From Sweltsa coloradensis (lineage: Eukaryota; Arthropoda; Insecta; Plecoptera; Chloroperlidae), in NCBI GenBank assembly GCA_024449915.1, contig JAMZAV010003152.1, forward strand, positions 1-64,000: a stretch of DNA of 64,000 nucleotides, given 5' to 3'. The position numbers and the translations under genes are program-made. Under the pieces are notes generated by a model. That model was not told the origin of the DNA. It ran no database searches and worked only from the letters and a program-made list of their open reading frames with translations. Numbering within the stretch: position 1 is the first letter of the stretch; each line of letters begins with the position of its first letter. Below, in pieces: positions 11,500 to 21,033 of this stretch.

Positions 11500-11850
11500 C
11501 AACAACAACAGAGTCGGTCCCGTGACAGAGTTGAACCCGTGAAGTTACTGAATAGGGGGCCCTGGAAGGTGATTCGGTTCTTGGGACAACTCTTCCGGAA
11601 GTGGCTGTGTTACTATGGGAGGAGGGCCTTCCGGCGCGCGGCCGTCTCCCCTCTGTGGGCCGGGCTCGCGCCGCGACCTTTACTTTCATTTCGCCTTTAG
11701 GTTTAGTGCGGTCCCAATGACTCGCGTACATGTTAGACTCCTTGGTCCGTGTTTCAAGACGGGTCGGAAGAGTATCCGGTTAGATCGTCGCCGGACGGGG
11801 CACTGCCATCCCGATCGAGAAACCTACTATCAAGGTAGCACTGGAAAATA
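11500..11850 (-). pseudogene. 28S rRNA fragment (degenerate)
   Basis: Read on the minus strand, positions about 11775-11715 give GACCCGTCTTGAAACACGG followed by ACCAAGGAGTCTAACATGT and CGCGAGTCATTGGG, the highly conserved large-subunit rRNA block next to the D3 expansion segment. Sequence continuing toward 11500 stays GC-rich and rRNA-like but I cannot align all of it. A single fragment of about 350 bp in transposon DNA, ending just before a Gypsy gag, is not a functional rDNA unit. It may be a retroposed piece, a 28S-derived SINE head, or debris carried by an element. Overlapping protein frames on both strands are artefacts. Confidence 0.75.
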
Positions 11851-11968
11851 AATCGAATTTTTCGTATTTTTCCTGTCGCTAGTGGTACGCCAGTAGTACC
11901 AACCCAACATTATTAAAATCAGCTAGGATTGATAGTGTTGTTACCAACTGTAAAAATAAGTCCGCTTA

Positions 11969-12560
11969 ATGGAATCTGCTGTTTTTCGCCCGCCTCAACC
12001 ATTGCAGTTGAGAGGGGAGAGTATAAACTGGAAGAAATGAAAAACAGAGTTCTTAATCTACATGGAAGCTGCAGGATTTTTAGAGAAAATAACAACTGAA
12101 AAGGGTGAGACTAGACAAAAAGTGTCAGACAAGAGAAAAATAGCAATTCTCTTGAACCTCTTAGGGGAAGGTGCCCAAGAAATATTTTAAAATTTTGAGT
12201 TTACTGAACAAACTGATAAAGATGTATTTCTTGAGGTTATAAAGAAGTTTGAAGATTATTGCATTCCACAGTTAAACTTAGCTGTAGAAAGGTTTAATTT
12301 CTTCAAGATTAAGCAAATGGAAGGTAAATCCTTCGAAACGTTTTCACCAACTAAAAACCAAAGCAATAATCTGCGATTTTGGTGTAGAAGAGAAGTATTA
12401 TAAGAGATCGTCTTATAATGAAATAAGAGACATGGGCATGCAGAAAAAGAATGCTTGAGAAGAAAAACATAAGTCTTGAGGATGCTGCAGATATGTGTAG
12501 AGCAGCTGAGCTTAGTAACCGCAAGTAAAAGAATTACAAGGAGAAGAGTTAGAGGTTAAC
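11969..12560 (+). pseudogene. Ty3/Gypsy gag relic (element Gypsy-1)
   Basis: An ATG at 11969 opens a frame that, read through a TGA near 12036 and a TAA near 12188, looks like a Gypsy gag matrix/capsid: a tryptophan-containing start, then a helical stretch with KIAILLNLLGEGAQEIF and later FEDYCIPQLNLAVERFNFF, typical of the capsid of this retroelement group. It precedes the zinc-knuckle, protease and polymerase pieces in the expected order. The stops and later frame changes show it no longer makes protein. Confidence 0.6.
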
Positions 12561-12970
12561 ACAGTCAAGAAAAAGACGAATTGGACAAGACAAAGAAGTC
12601 TGATAAGCAAGGGAAGCCTGAAAAGCATCAGCAAAATGGAGTCACAGTACAGTCCAAAACGAACAATGCAAGTATTGTGGATACACTAAAAAAAAAGAGC
12701 CTGTCCTGCGTATGGCAAGGAATGTCACAATGCCTTGGGAAAAAATCACTTTGCAAGCGTGTGTAAGAAGGAAAAAGTGAACAACCTAGAGTGCAGACAG
12801 TTGAACAACACAGCATTGACTCTAATAATGAATATGTCATCAGTGAAGTTAAGCATGTTGGTGCAATTCATGAATGACATGGTGTGCTGATATAATATCG
12901 GTGGCCGCACAGTGAAATTAAATTAGATACGGGCGCTGAGGTAAACGTGTTGCCAAACAAGTGTCTCTAG
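12560..12970 (+). pseudogene. Gypsy-1 nucleocapsid zinc knuckle and protease relic
   Basis: Across a frameshift at the poly-A run near 12690, the residues CKYCG and then CPAYGKECH, ending in HFASVC, form the CCHC knuckles that bind genomic RNA. Near 12910-12955 IKLDTGAEVNVLP is the aspartic protease active-site loop (D-T-G-A), which would cut the polyprotein. A stop follows at about 12969, just before the polymerase frame. Confidence 0.7.
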
Positions 12971-12974
12971 TAAG

Positions 12975-13727
12975 TTGAAGAAAGGACAACGGGACGATGT
13001 CCTCAACAAACACTGGTTATCAGGGTTTAGGTACCAAAAGATTAAGCCAATAGGCAGGGTAGATATGAAATGCTCAAAAGGAGAAGAACAAGAGATAGAA
13101 ATAACGTTCATGGTAGCTGAGGTGACATCTCAACCTTTGTTGGGATTGGAAGCATGTATAAAACTGGATCTAGTCAGAAGGGTAGAAGCAGTTTCAAAAG
13201 GTGGATTGACAAAAGAAGAGATAGTTGAAGAGTATAAGAGTGTGTTTTATGGACTCGGTGAATTACCTTTTGAATATCATATGGAAGTGGACCCGACCGT
13301 AACTCCAGTAATACATGCTCCCCGAAATGTACCATATGGGCTTCATCCGAAACTGAAGAAAACATTAGACAAACTGGAAAAAAAAACAGGAGTCGTAGAA
13401 AAAGTTGAACACCCAACGGAGTGGGTTAACAGCCTTGTTATTGCTGAGAAGAGAGATGGTAATATAAGGTTGTGCCTAGATCCCAAAGATTTGAACCGAG
13501 CTATCAAGAGAGAACATTTACAGATTCCGACAGCAGAAGACGTCGTTATAAAAATGAATGGGAAATCCGTGTTCTCAATCCTGGACATGAGAGATGGATT
13601 TTGGCAAATCAGAATGGACGATGAAAGTTCTGAAAGGTGTACATTTCACACACCTTTTGGAAGAATAAATTCAGAAGATTACCGTTTGGAATTAAATCCG
13701 CCCCTGAAGTATTTCAAAAGAAAGTAA
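12975..13727 (+). pseudogene. Gypsy-1 pol: protease end and reverse transcriptase N-half
   Basis: The frame starts in the C-terminal part of the protease (LLGLEACIKLDLV) and runs into the reverse transcriptase. Recognisable blocks are VVEKVEHPTEWVNSLV (finger), IRLCLDPKDLNRAI, and FSILDMRDGFWQI, which holds the first catalytic aspartate. At about 13665 the correct reading passes into the next frame (block LPFGIKSAPEVFQ), so the last 20 codons are out of frame. It overlaps the following frame by about 90 bp because of that shift. It belongs to the Ty3/Gypsy superfamily by its order and sequence blocks. Confidence 0.9.
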
Positions 13728-14431
13728 TACAGATATTTGGAGATATCGATGGTGTACAAGTAGTATTCGATGACCTGATCGTTGCTGCAAGTTCAGTAGA
13801 AGAACATGACGAAATACTTAGGAAAGTGTTGCAGCGTGCAGTTGAGAACAATGTGAAGTTTAATCTTGAAAAGCTTCAGCTCAAAGTAAATGAAGTACTG
13901 TACGTTGGACAAACTATAAGTGCAGATGGTTTAAAACCTGACATGAACAAGGTGAAAGCCATACTAAATATGGACAACCCTAAATCAAAAGAAGAATTGC
14001 GACGATTTCTTGGAATGGTAAACTACCTGTCACGGTTTATTCCCAAGTTGTCAGAGATCAATGCACCACTACGAAATTTAATTCGTAATGATGTCGAATG
14101 GAACTGGACAGAAGAACACAGTAAGACAGTCAAAGTTCTAAAAGAGAAGTTATGTCAAGCTCCAGTATTGGCATACTTCGATGTAAATAAACCAATTGTT
14201 ATACAAACAGATGCATCCAAGGATGGAATTGGAGCCTGCCTGATGCAAGACCAACATCCGATTGCATATGCTTCCAGAACATTGACTACAACAGAGAAGA
14301 GGTATGCACCTATAGAGAAGGAACTATTGGGAATAGTCTATGCAGTCGATAAATTTCATCAGTATGTATACGGTCGGAAAACTACTATCCAAACCGATCA
14401 CAAGCCATTATTGACCATTGTAAAAAAGTAA
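13637..14431 (+). pseudogene. Gypsy-1 pol: reverse transcriptase C-half and RNase H
   Basis: It continues with RLPFGIKSAPEVFQKK, then VVFDDLIVAA, the F-D-D form of the catalytic pair, then the thumb (ELRRFLGMVNYLSRFIPKL). The RNase H domain has the DASKDGIGACL strand, the E of YAPIEKELLGIVYA, and QTDHKPL. This frame stops at about 14431 after IVKK; the continuation RLQRMLLKLL is in another frame from 14450. Confidence 0.9.
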
Positions 14432-14609
14432 GTCAGCAAAGTAACATGCCGGCTGCAGCGAATGCTATTGAAACTATTACGTTATGTCTTGGAAGCTATC
14501 TACGTACCAGGAAAGTTAATGTTCTTGGCTGATACTCTGTCGAGAGCTTTCCTACATGACCCTGTCAGGGATGACCCGGAACTAGTTGCAGCAGTGCACT
14601 CAGTACAGA
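14432..14609 (+). pseudogene. Gypsy-1 RNase H/connection tail, truncated
   Basis: The frame opening near 14450 encodes RMLLKLLRYVLEAIYVPGK and then LADTLSRAF, the conserved RNase H-to-integrase connector (PGK...ADxLSR). At 14610 the sequence passes into the tRNA-like head of the giant inverted repeat; no integrase or 3' LTR of this element is found elsewhere in the window. The element was therefore cut by that junction. Confidence 0.8.
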
Positions 14610-14612
14610 ACC

Positions 14613-14685
14613 GTCTCGGTGGTCTAGTTGGCTTAATGCGCCTACCTGGAATGTGAGGGACTCGGGTTCGAACCCCGATCGGGAT
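14613..14685 (+). pseudogene. tRNA-like SINE head, left arm
   Basis: A box TGGTCTAGTTGG and B box GGTTCGAACCC are present; the T stem (TCGGG/CCCGA) is perfect and all seven acceptor pairs form, three or so as wobbles. The anticodon loop reads GGA after U33, yet there is no long variable arm. The following TTTTTTAACTTCTGAATT matches the start of the SINE bodies at 30.4 and 37.2 kb. It is best read as the pol III promoter head of a SINE. Confidence 0.65.
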
Positions 14686-15189
14686 GGATTTTTTAACTTC
14701 TGAATTGTATTAAATACTAACAATTCCACCTACGGAAGTGTTTGCCGACCAACCAATTCGAGAAATGTAGACAATTTAGTCTGTATAATTATAGTATCAC
14801 AATTTATTACAAAAGTTTTTCTTCGTATTATTATATAATGGTATAAGGCAGAGTACAACACTGGCATACAATGATTAATTTGTTGTCTAAGGTGCCTACC
14901 TGGAATGTGAGAGACAAACCCAGAACACAAGCCGTGTTCTGGCTTTGTGGACTTGTGAAATTATAGATTTATTTTGCCACTATGCGATGTAATATATTCA
15001 GCAAATAATTAACAAGTGAACAATGACAAAATTAATAAAATATAATAGTTAAAACAAATTTTTATACAAGTGTCATACACATTTAATTTTTTCGTCTATT
15101 ATTACGGTCTCTCCACTAACCTATTTTCAATTACCTGGTACAGTCGGACAAATAATAAATGACAAAAGATCAATTTTTTGTTGTTTTTT

Positions 15190-15345
15190 TGTTTTGTTTA
15201 TTTATCTATCTATCATCTATTTTCTATTTATATTATTTATTTATTATTTATTTATTTATTTATTTATTTTTATTTATTTATTTATTTATTATTTATTTAT
15301 TATTTATTTATTATTTATTATTTATTTATTTATTTTATTCATTTA
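15190..15345. repeat. (TTTA)n microsatellite in left arm
   Basis: A run of TTTA/TTAT words; the mirrored tract in the right arm lies at about 26975-27080 and is of different length and purity. The tyrosine/leucine-rich frames through it are translations of the repeat, not genes. Confidence 0.95.
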
Positions 15346-16984
15346 CGTCTATCCTATTCAGTTATAAAAACTGATTTAGAAGGACTTATTTTTAAATTAG
15401 GATACCACTATACAATAGAAATCGTAACAGAGATGCTGCAAATTAGATTATTGCTTCTACATTCACATTCGTTTTGAGTGGTGGAGTGGTAGAAATTCGA
15501 GGCCACACAAGGCCGTCGCGTCGTCCTAGCGTATAGGCGGACTGCACGTGCACTCCGCTGGACTGGAGTGAGGCGGGCTGGCACAGGAGGGGAAATGTTT
15601 AGGATAAAAATGGCATATGGGAAAAAATTGCACTATCGTGGCGCGCTCTTGCGAAACAGAATCATATTGAAGCCCCCTATGTCCTATCCTTAAGTACCAT
15701 AATATTAATATGGGTATGAATACATTATTTTAATCAGGATGATATTTTAGCTAGCTGGGCAAAGCCACCTCCTGATGCAACCATGCACTGATCCTTTGAT
15801 GACTGGTGTATAAGAATGGGAATTTGAAATAACTTCTGAAGAAAGTGCTGTTTTATATTATTCATTTGACATTTGTAATATTCAATACGATTGAAATTCG
15901 TCACATTTTCTTCTATGAAGTCCGTATCCATAAAAGTACAGTCTGTATAGTGTACAACAATAGTACCTCATTGAGTTTATACTTCCGATTTTTTTCTGAC
16001 TGCATTGAACGGAAAGATGAAAAAGTCAACTATTCTCCGGCCCTTTGATTATGACATTTTGTTCTGTAGGTGGCGGCCTAATCAATTCATTCAAATGTAT
16101 TTCTTCAATACCTATACCTAATAGCTGTACCCAATGGCATCCAATGCAATGCACGTATGCAACAATGACGGCAAGGCACGTATGATAAATAATTAAGTGA
16201 AAAAATAATTGTGAAACGAGAAGGAACACCAATGTAATGTGTGTTCAAATTATGAAACGGTAATGAATTTCTTTCGAAGTATATTTTTATGTTTGCTTTC
16301 TTGCGTTATTATATTATTATTTCTCGGGATATTTGAAATAACCTTTCACATTATATTTTTCTCTATTCAAGAATGCATAAATAAATTTAAAAGCAACACC
16401 ATTTCTCGCTAAGTCAAATACGTAACAAAGTTAAGTCATTGATACAGAATGAACATTGCTGCCTTCATTTGATGTGTCAATGTTATTATTACTTGCCTTT
16501 TATAATCACATGTTTACAAAAATTATGATATTTTGATCTGTATATAACCATTGTGAAAATGTTGAAGTACAACTTCAATTCGGCTTCGATTTCGATTCTC
16601 TGGTGTGACCGTTTTGCTGTAATGAGCCTATGAGTGCATGAGAGCTCGAACCAAGTCCATTTGGATGATATAAAACACTGTATTATTACTACATGGAATC
16701 AACGTTCTAGCATTATACCCTTCAGCCGTGTATTGACGTACAAGAACATCCTTGGAAGGTCGGTAGAAGTGCGTAAAGGTTGTATATAAAAATATTCTTA
16801 TTATAGTGTTGAATGACTCATCGCCGGGCAATGTGTTATTAGATCACTGGAGGCGGCAGGCGGCAAATACATATTGCACGTCTCTCTGTTTCTGTCACTA
16901 ATATTTCGACATGCCCTCCAGCATCTCTGACATGGCATTTGTCTAACCCTGCATGGCTTTCTTTGACCGAATAACCGTTAGAGA

Positions 16985-17130
16985 TAGCTCATGCATAACG
17001 CGTGAGACTCTGATTTGGAAGGAAACGGTTGAATCCCGTCAACAGCAATCCTAGCTGAAAGTTTAATCCGGGAATAATTCTTGAGCCCTAAGGCGAATGC
17101 CGGGATGCAAGCCTATTTTATTTTTTATTT
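16985..17130 (+). repeat. tRNA-like/SINE-like block in left arm (mirrored at about 25210-25345)
   Basis: A-box-like TAGCTCATGCATAACGCG is followed 30 nt later by a B-box-like GGTTGAATCCC, then about 80 bp and a T-rich tail. The spacing suits a pol III promoter, but the clover-leaf is poor. It is a possible SINE relic. Confidence 0.4.
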
Positions 17131-17858
17131 TTAGTGCAGTGCGTCCAATGTTTTCACTCATATTCAATTAACAAATTGTGTAATTAGCAAAATATATACT
17201 AAATATGTACATCGTCTCTAATGCTTAGTTGGTTGGAATCCGCCCGGAGAGTGAAAATTCTGAGATCTATAATATACCCCGTGGAGCCAATTTTTAATTT
17301 CTGTATTGTGATAACCCACCAATGCACTTCTCAGGGCTAAACAAAATTATACGATCATGTCAATCGTGTGGATGAGTGCGTGTGTCAATACAATGGATCT
17401 ACTGAAACACGCGCCATCGAAATAATTGATGGTCCTGTAGAAACGAACACAAAATAATTCCAAAACTGAACCTTACTCATATTTTTATATGCAAATTACA
17501 ACAAACTATAATCACTGCGTGAAATGGTCCCCCTATCTCGAGCGAAAAAAAATGGGCAAATAAATAGCCATTTTCAAATTAAATAAGTTATTAGATATGT
17601 TTTATTAAATAATGTATCCACACAAATATTAAGTTCCATTTAAAAAAGTAAATACGGCCTAATACAAAAATACTAATAGTAGACCACTAGATCGTATACT
17701 ACATTACCGTTAGACTACGTTTTAGCATTGTTTTTCAACGAAAATAATATCGACTCTTATACATTATGTTTACGAGTATATATATATATATATGATAAAA
17801 ACAAGGATCTTGGGTAAAACCGCGTCGAAAATATGATGAACCAGGGCAGAACCTGGGC

Positions 17859-17906
17859 GTCCACCGACGTTTCGTCTGTACTACGTCAGACATTTTCAAG
17901 GTTGAC
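17859..17906 (-). ncRNA. hammerhead-like ribozyme motif, variant core
   Basis: Minus-strand order: stem I half GUCAACC, core UUGAAAAU, stem II GUCUG-8 nt-CAGAC (5 perfect pairs), core GAAACGUC, stem I half GGUGGAC (6 of 7 pairs). The layout equals a type I hammerhead with a minimal stem III, but the first core strand differs from CUGANGA. Catalysis is not assured. Confidence 0.6.
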
Positions 17907-17933
17907 TGTGACTCTACGGAGGTTGGAGTCACA

Positions 17934-17981
17934 GTCAACCTTGAAAATGTCTGACGTAGTACAGACGAAACGTCGGTGGAC
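17934..17981 (+). ncRNA. hammerhead-like ribozyme motif, variant core
   Basis: Identical to the minus-strand motif at 17859-17906, in the opposite arm of the palindrome: UUGAAAAU and GAAACGUC flank a 5-bp stem II, with stem I formed by GUCAACC and GGUGGAC. Confidence 0.6.
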
Positions 17982-18094
17982 GCCCAGGTTCTGCCCTGGT
18001 TCATCATATTTTCGACGCGGTTTTACCCAAGATCCTTGTTTTTATCCTATGACGGGCCGCGAAAACCTACAACAATCCATATATATATATATAT

Positions 18095-18230
18095 GTATGT
18101 TTAAACTTGGCTTTATAGTAGGCGACTATGACGCTGTTATGTTAGTATTTTAGACAGAAATTTAAATAGTGACTACCCCGGTGTAGTCACTTTTTTAATT
18201 TCTGTCTAAAGTACTAATATATATATGTTC
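18095..18230. repeat. short palindromic element
   Basis: TTTAGACAGAAATT (near 18150) and AATTTCTGTCTAAA (near 18196) bracket GTGACTAC/GTAGTCAC around a CCGGTG centre. The left part (GGCGACTATGACGCTGTTAT) also occurs at about 49458 next to a tRNA-like block, so this is probably a SINE-derived hairpin. (AT)n follows at about 18217. Confidence 0.55.
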
Positions 18231-18325
18231 TGTTGTAGGCTTTCGTGATTCATGGTTATGTTGAGTTATACTTTACGGAAATAATCACGCTTTATTGGAT
18301 GTTTAAAACAAATATTTAATTAAAA

Positions 18326-18365
18326 CTTCAACGTTTCAGAAGACTAGGCTTCCATTTTCAAGAAG
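18326..18365 (-). ncRNA. hammerhead-like ribozyme motif, variant core
   Basis: Stem I CUUC/GAAG, core UUGAAAAU, stem II GGAAG/CUUCU around CCUAGU, core GAAACGUU. Stem sequences differ from those of the 17.9-kb copy while pairing is kept. Confidence 0.5.
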
Positions 18366-18503
18366 AGTTGGTATAAAACAATAAAAACAAAACATCAGCA
18401 ACACAATAAAAATATAAACAAACTTAACCGCCTTACAAAGGCAAACCAAATAGTAAGTACAAAAGCAAATCAGGTGCAGTGAAAACTTTTTAACCACATC
18501 ACT

Positions 18504-18854
18504 GTGCTAAGCAGAGAGGCAGTAGAAATTGAAAAACGCCCTCATAACTTGAACAAGCGAGATGATGGCAAACGTCTGGCCCAGTCTTGGAAGCCTGTTT
18601 TGGCAAATAGATTGGTGCCTGAAAACCATAAAACAGATAATCCAGACTCTGCGCTGGATACACATGGTCCAAGAGTCGTACCAACAGTTGACCAGAATCC
18701 TCCTACAAGAATGTTGACAAGAAGTCAACATTTAAGTTCTACAATTTCCAGCAATTCTACAACATCAGTTGAAGAACAGAATCAGCCTGTGAGAAGGGTG
18801 ACTATAACTGCACCTGATTTGCTTTTGTACTTACTATTTGGTTTGCCTTTGTAA
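18504..18854 (+). pseudogene. PLE endonuclease C-terminus and tail (PLE-B)
   Basis: The first 30 residues (REAVEIEKRPHNLNKRD then DGKRLAQSW) match the C-terminal block of the GIY-YIG endonuclease domain of Penelope-like elements, whose nuclease nicks target DNA for reverse transcription. The following about 75 residues are a polar linker with the phrase RMLTRSQ, similar to RMVTRSH in PLE-F at 22.7 kb. Catalytic residues of the nuclease lie upstream and are missing. The listed start is only the first methionine-like codon inside a truncated frame. Confidence 0.75.
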
Positions 18855-18921
18855 GGCGGTTAAGTTTGTTTATATTTTTATTGTGTTGCTGATGTTTTGT
18901 TTTTATTGTTTTATACCAACT

Positions 18922-18961
18922 CTTCTTGAAAATGGAAGCCTAGTCTTCTGAAACGTTGAAG
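18922..18961 (+). ncRNA. hammerhead-like ribozyme motif, variant core
   Basis: The plus-strand twin of 18326-18365: CUUC, UUGAAAAU, GGAAG-CCUAGU-CUUCU, GAAACGUU, GAAG. It sits about 65 bp downstream of the PLE-B stop codon region in the 3' terminal segment. Confidence 0.5.
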
Positions 18962-19044
18962 TTTTAATTAAATATTTGTTTTAAACATCCAATAAAGCGT
19001 GATTATTTCCGTAAAGTATAACTTAACATATATATATATATATA

Positions 19045-19355
19045 TGTGTTATATCGCAGACTTTCACGGATTGAATATGCAGACATTGTATATTCGTATT
19101 CGTATGTATTTCGGTATATATATATATATATAGTTTAGATTGGAGAAGGGTTGACAGGTTGGGAAAGCATGGAGAACATAAAGCCCAGCCTGAAGGGCTG
19201 GGGGCGACAAAACTTTTCACTTGCTGATGACAACTGTAGCTAATTTAAAGTTGTTACCTTAATCCACGACGCGTTTCGTCCTTCTGGGACTCTTCAGGCG
19301 GATGGTGGCCACTAAAAATCAGCTAACTACATACAAACAAAACTCACAACACAAT
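19045..19355 (-). mobile_element. PLE 3' terminal segment with canonical hammerhead (PLE-C)
   Basis: A segment bounded by (AT)n runs near 19028, 19118 and 19356. It holds no coding remnant, but its minus strand carries the complete hammerhead at 19262-19303. The left portion (TATCGCAGACTTTCACGGAT) recurs at about 23010, where it is the outer end of PLE-G. Assignment to the PLE group rests on the ribozyme and on the neighbours. Confidence 0.55.
19262..19303 (-). ncRNA. type I hammerhead ribozyme, complete consensus
   Basis: Minus-strand order: stem I AUCCGC; CUGAAGA (the CUGANGA core); stem II GUCC-CAGAA-GGAC (4 pairs); GAAA; stem III of two pairs (A-U and C-G, closing a GC loop within ACGCGU); cleavage-site C; stem I GUGGAU (6 pairs, one wobble). 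Every invariant residue is present, including the C3-G8 pair, G12 and the cytosine at position 17. Such minimal stem III hammerheads are known in the terminal segments of Penelope-like elements, where they are thought to process tandem transcripts, often as dimers. Activity is predicted, not shown. Confidence 0.88.
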
Positions 19356-19371
19356 ATATATATATATATAG

Positions 19372-19786
19372 ATTTCTGAGGTTTTCGTGGTTATTTGTAT
19401 GTGTTACCATCTTTAAATAATTAAATTCACTTCTTTCGGTTTACCACGTATATTGATTATTTAATCCGACGTTTCGACTGGATTTCACCAATCTTATATA
19501 ATTATAATATTATAATATTCTTAATAATTCTTAATATTCTTCTTATTTATAATATTCCTGTTAGTTAACTTCTTTGCATTGCCTTGTTTATTATGTTTGT
19601 TTTATGTTATTATTATGTTTTTGTTTCGTTTCCCTCTTGAAGTGTTTTTGTATATTGGGTTTTTTACTTGAGTTGCTTTACTGTCTTTGACAAAGATTGG
19701 TGAAATCCAGTCGAAACGTCGGATTAAATAAACAATATACGTGGTAAACCGAAAGAAGTAAATTTAATTATTTAAAGATGATAACA
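19372..19786. mobile_element. PLE terminal segments in inverted orientation (PLE-D)
   Basis: About 100 bp at 19400-19500 is reverse complementary to about 19680-19780 (GGTGAAATCCAGTCGAAACG shared), with about 180 bp of T-rich sequence between and (AT)n outside. No protein remnant. The motif at 19683-19724 resembles the others but has a longer first core strand (UUGACAAAGAU), a 3-5 bp stem II and GAAACGUC. Confidence 0.55.
19683..19724 (+). ncRNA. degenerate hammerhead-like motif
   Basis: GUCU (pairing with GGAU, two wobbles), UUGACAAAGAU, a weak stem II (AUUGG/CCAGU), GAAACGUC. The insertion in the first core strand makes activity doubtful. Confidence 0.35.
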
Positions 19787-19859
19787 TATATATATATATA
19801 TATATATTTATATATGCAGACATTGTATTTTCGGGTAGTCCGTGTGGTTTTATTATTAG

Positions 19860-19901
19860 TTCCAACGTTTCGGGCAGTTCTCCCTGCCCATCTTCAAGGA
19901 A
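19860..19901 (-). ncRNA. hammerhead-like ribozyme motif, variant core
   Basis: Stem I UUCC/GGAA, core UUGAAGAU, stem II GGGCAG-GGAGAA-CUGCCC (6 perfect pairs), core GAAACGUU. Its only departures from consensus are U for C3, an extra U before stem II and no stem III loop. Confidence 0.6.
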
Positions 19902-20068
19902 ATTTAAAATATAAAACAATATCAAAACAAACAAAACCTTACTTCTTAACAAACACTGCAACTGGATACAAAGACAAAACCAAAAAGCTTAGAAAACATA
20001 GGTACTAATGACAACATATTATGAACATCCAGATATTTTAAAAACTGTGAAGACATCAACACACTCTA

Positions 20069-20290
20069 TTACTTTTCAGATGACCTCAGCGTACGAGTAG
20101 ATGGCTCAAGGGGTTCTTGTTGAGTTTTCTTCCTCTTGTCAACTCTTGTTGTCGGAGGTGGACGGCCTAAAAACATGTCCACAGGGAGAGCTTTTGGTTG
20201 AATATGACAGCCTTGCAAAACATGTTTCCATGTGTCTGGAAGTCTTTTAGCATCGTCCCGTGTGTTCATGTTGTGTTTCCGTTTCTCCAT
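20069..20290 (-). pseudogene. PLE endonuclease C-terminus (PLE-E)
   Basis: The frame carries LEMEKRKHNMNTRDDAKRL followed by TWKHVLQG, the end of the GIY-YIG endonuclease domain, then a basic tail ending TRTLRSSEK before the stop at 20069. The longer frame extending to 20419 runs through the inverted copy and a Helitron-like end, so only the part up to about 20290 is genuine. Nearly identical to the PLE-G protein at 23.75-24.07 kb, with a few substitutions. Confidence 0.75.
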
Positions 20291-20357
20291 CTCCAACACA
20301 ACCAACACAACCAAAAGCTCTCCCTGTGGACATGTTTTTAGGCCGTCCACCTCCGAC

Positions 20358-21030
20358 AACGCCAAAGTCGTTGTTAAACGAGTGAGTGAGTGAGCCAAGT
20401 GTTGAGTACCCGGGAACATCCATTTTCCTCCCCTATACCTAAGGATCTAGCCCAGTATGAGAAATGATACCGGGTACTCAACACATGGTTCACTCACTCT
20501 TTTAACAACGACTTAGGCGTTTCCCTAGTTATGTAAATTGAACATTTGAAATGCGAATCGTATTCAAAACGTATTAGCGTGAAACATTAACAAATTTCCA
20601 AGATAAAACAAAATCACCTAAGTTTGCTTTCCCATTAAACACCCCTCCAAAATATAATGTGGGTGTAAAAATATAAAAAAAAGTTCGAGCTAACGGGTAT
20701 CGAACCCCAACTCCCGTGCGGTAGTCTAAATGCTTACCAAGAGGCCATGCAAGCCACGTAGATTTTGTCCCGCTAGCTGCTACTAAACAAATTCTCTCGA
20801 TATTTTAAAAATCACATTTTTATTTATTGTAGGATTAAATCCCTATGGATCTAGCTGATTTTGTTAGCAGTTCTCAGTTAACTCATACTAGATGTCTGTT
20901 TTAAATTTCAGCCCAATCTGTTCAGCGGTTCGGCTGATTTTCGACGTACAGACAGACAGACAGACAGAATCACAGAATGAGAACCCTTCGTGTTGAATGG
21001 AGACACTCGGTCGCTCCGCTCCCTCGTTTA
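20358..21030 (-). mobile_element. Helitron-like family B, tandem copy 1
   Basis: First of three head-to-tail copies on the minus strand. The 5' end is TAAACGAGGGAGCGGAGCGA (21030 leftward) followed by CTGTCTGTCTGTCTGT; the 3' end has a subterminal CTCGTTAAA, an AACG...CGTT hairpin and CCTAGT. A tRNA-like block (B box GGTTCGATACC, minus, about 20695-20765) is internal. At 20358-20533 two copies of the 3' end face each other. Terminus design matches family A although the bodies differ. Confidence 0.6.
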
Positions 21031-21033
21031 AAA

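Larger units (their letters stand above)
14610..17934. repeat. left arm of a giant inverted repeat
   Basis: This 3.3-kb segment is nearly identical to the reverse complement of 24392-27665. Both arms start at the same tRNA-like head and end at the same point inside a PLE-derived hairpin. Shared landmarks include the TTTA microsatellite (15190-15345), the blocks near 15734-16050, the tRNA-like block near 16990 and the (AT)n run at about 17778. Differences are mostly microsatellite length and scattered substitutions, so the duplication is recent relative to the neighbouring elements. No coding region is credible in the arms. Confidence 0.92.
17793..18047. repeat. PLE-tail palindrome (family A tail)
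   Basis: Two copies of a roughly 125-bp sequence face each other about position 17920 with almost perfect complementarity, flanked by (AT)n at about 17778-17792 and 18079-18093. Each half carries a hammerhead-like motif (17859-17906 minus, 17934-17981 plus). A third copy is at 24392-24535. Back-to-back 3' long-terminal segments in inverted orientation are a known arrangement in Penelope-like elements; assignment to a PLE is by analogy with its neighbours, as no protein remains. Confidence 0.7.
18240..19025 (+). mobile_element. Penelope-like element 3' end with inverted terminal segment (PLE-B)
   Basis: About 200 bp at 18270-18475 is the reverse complement of about 18820-19023, flanking a short coding remnant. 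The right arm is the 3' terminal segment in element orientation and the left arm is the same segment inverted. 5'-truncated PLE copies bounded by a partial inverted copy are well known. Each arm carries one hammerhead-like motif. (AT)n flanks both sides, suggesting insertion into or creation of TA repeats. Confidence 0.75.
19817..20358 (-). mobile_element. Penelope-like element 3' end (PLE-E)
   Basis: A minus-strand PLE tail: endonuclease C-terminus (20069-about 20290), 3' untranslated segment, then the hammerhead-like motif at 19860-19901 and the outer end TCGGGTAGTCCGTGTGG near 19831. At the other side about 55 bp (20303-20358) is an inverted copy of 20148-20212, the partial inverted copy typical of PLEs. 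It is 73-80 percent similar by eye to PLE-G. Confidence 0.75.

Noticed and set aside
11480..11851. Protein frames on both strands over the 28S-like segment
   Set aside because: The nucleotide sequence itself matches conserved 28S rRNA words; the translations are artefacts.
15159..15477. Leucine/tyrosine/isoleucine-rich 'membrane protein'
   Set aside because: It is translation of the (TTTA)n microsatellite.
17735..18153. Identical peptides encoded on both strands (MMNQGRTWASTDV...)
   Set aside because: The region is a perfect palindrome, so any frame is mirrored; no protein family is recognisable and the sequence is explained as PLE terminal segment.
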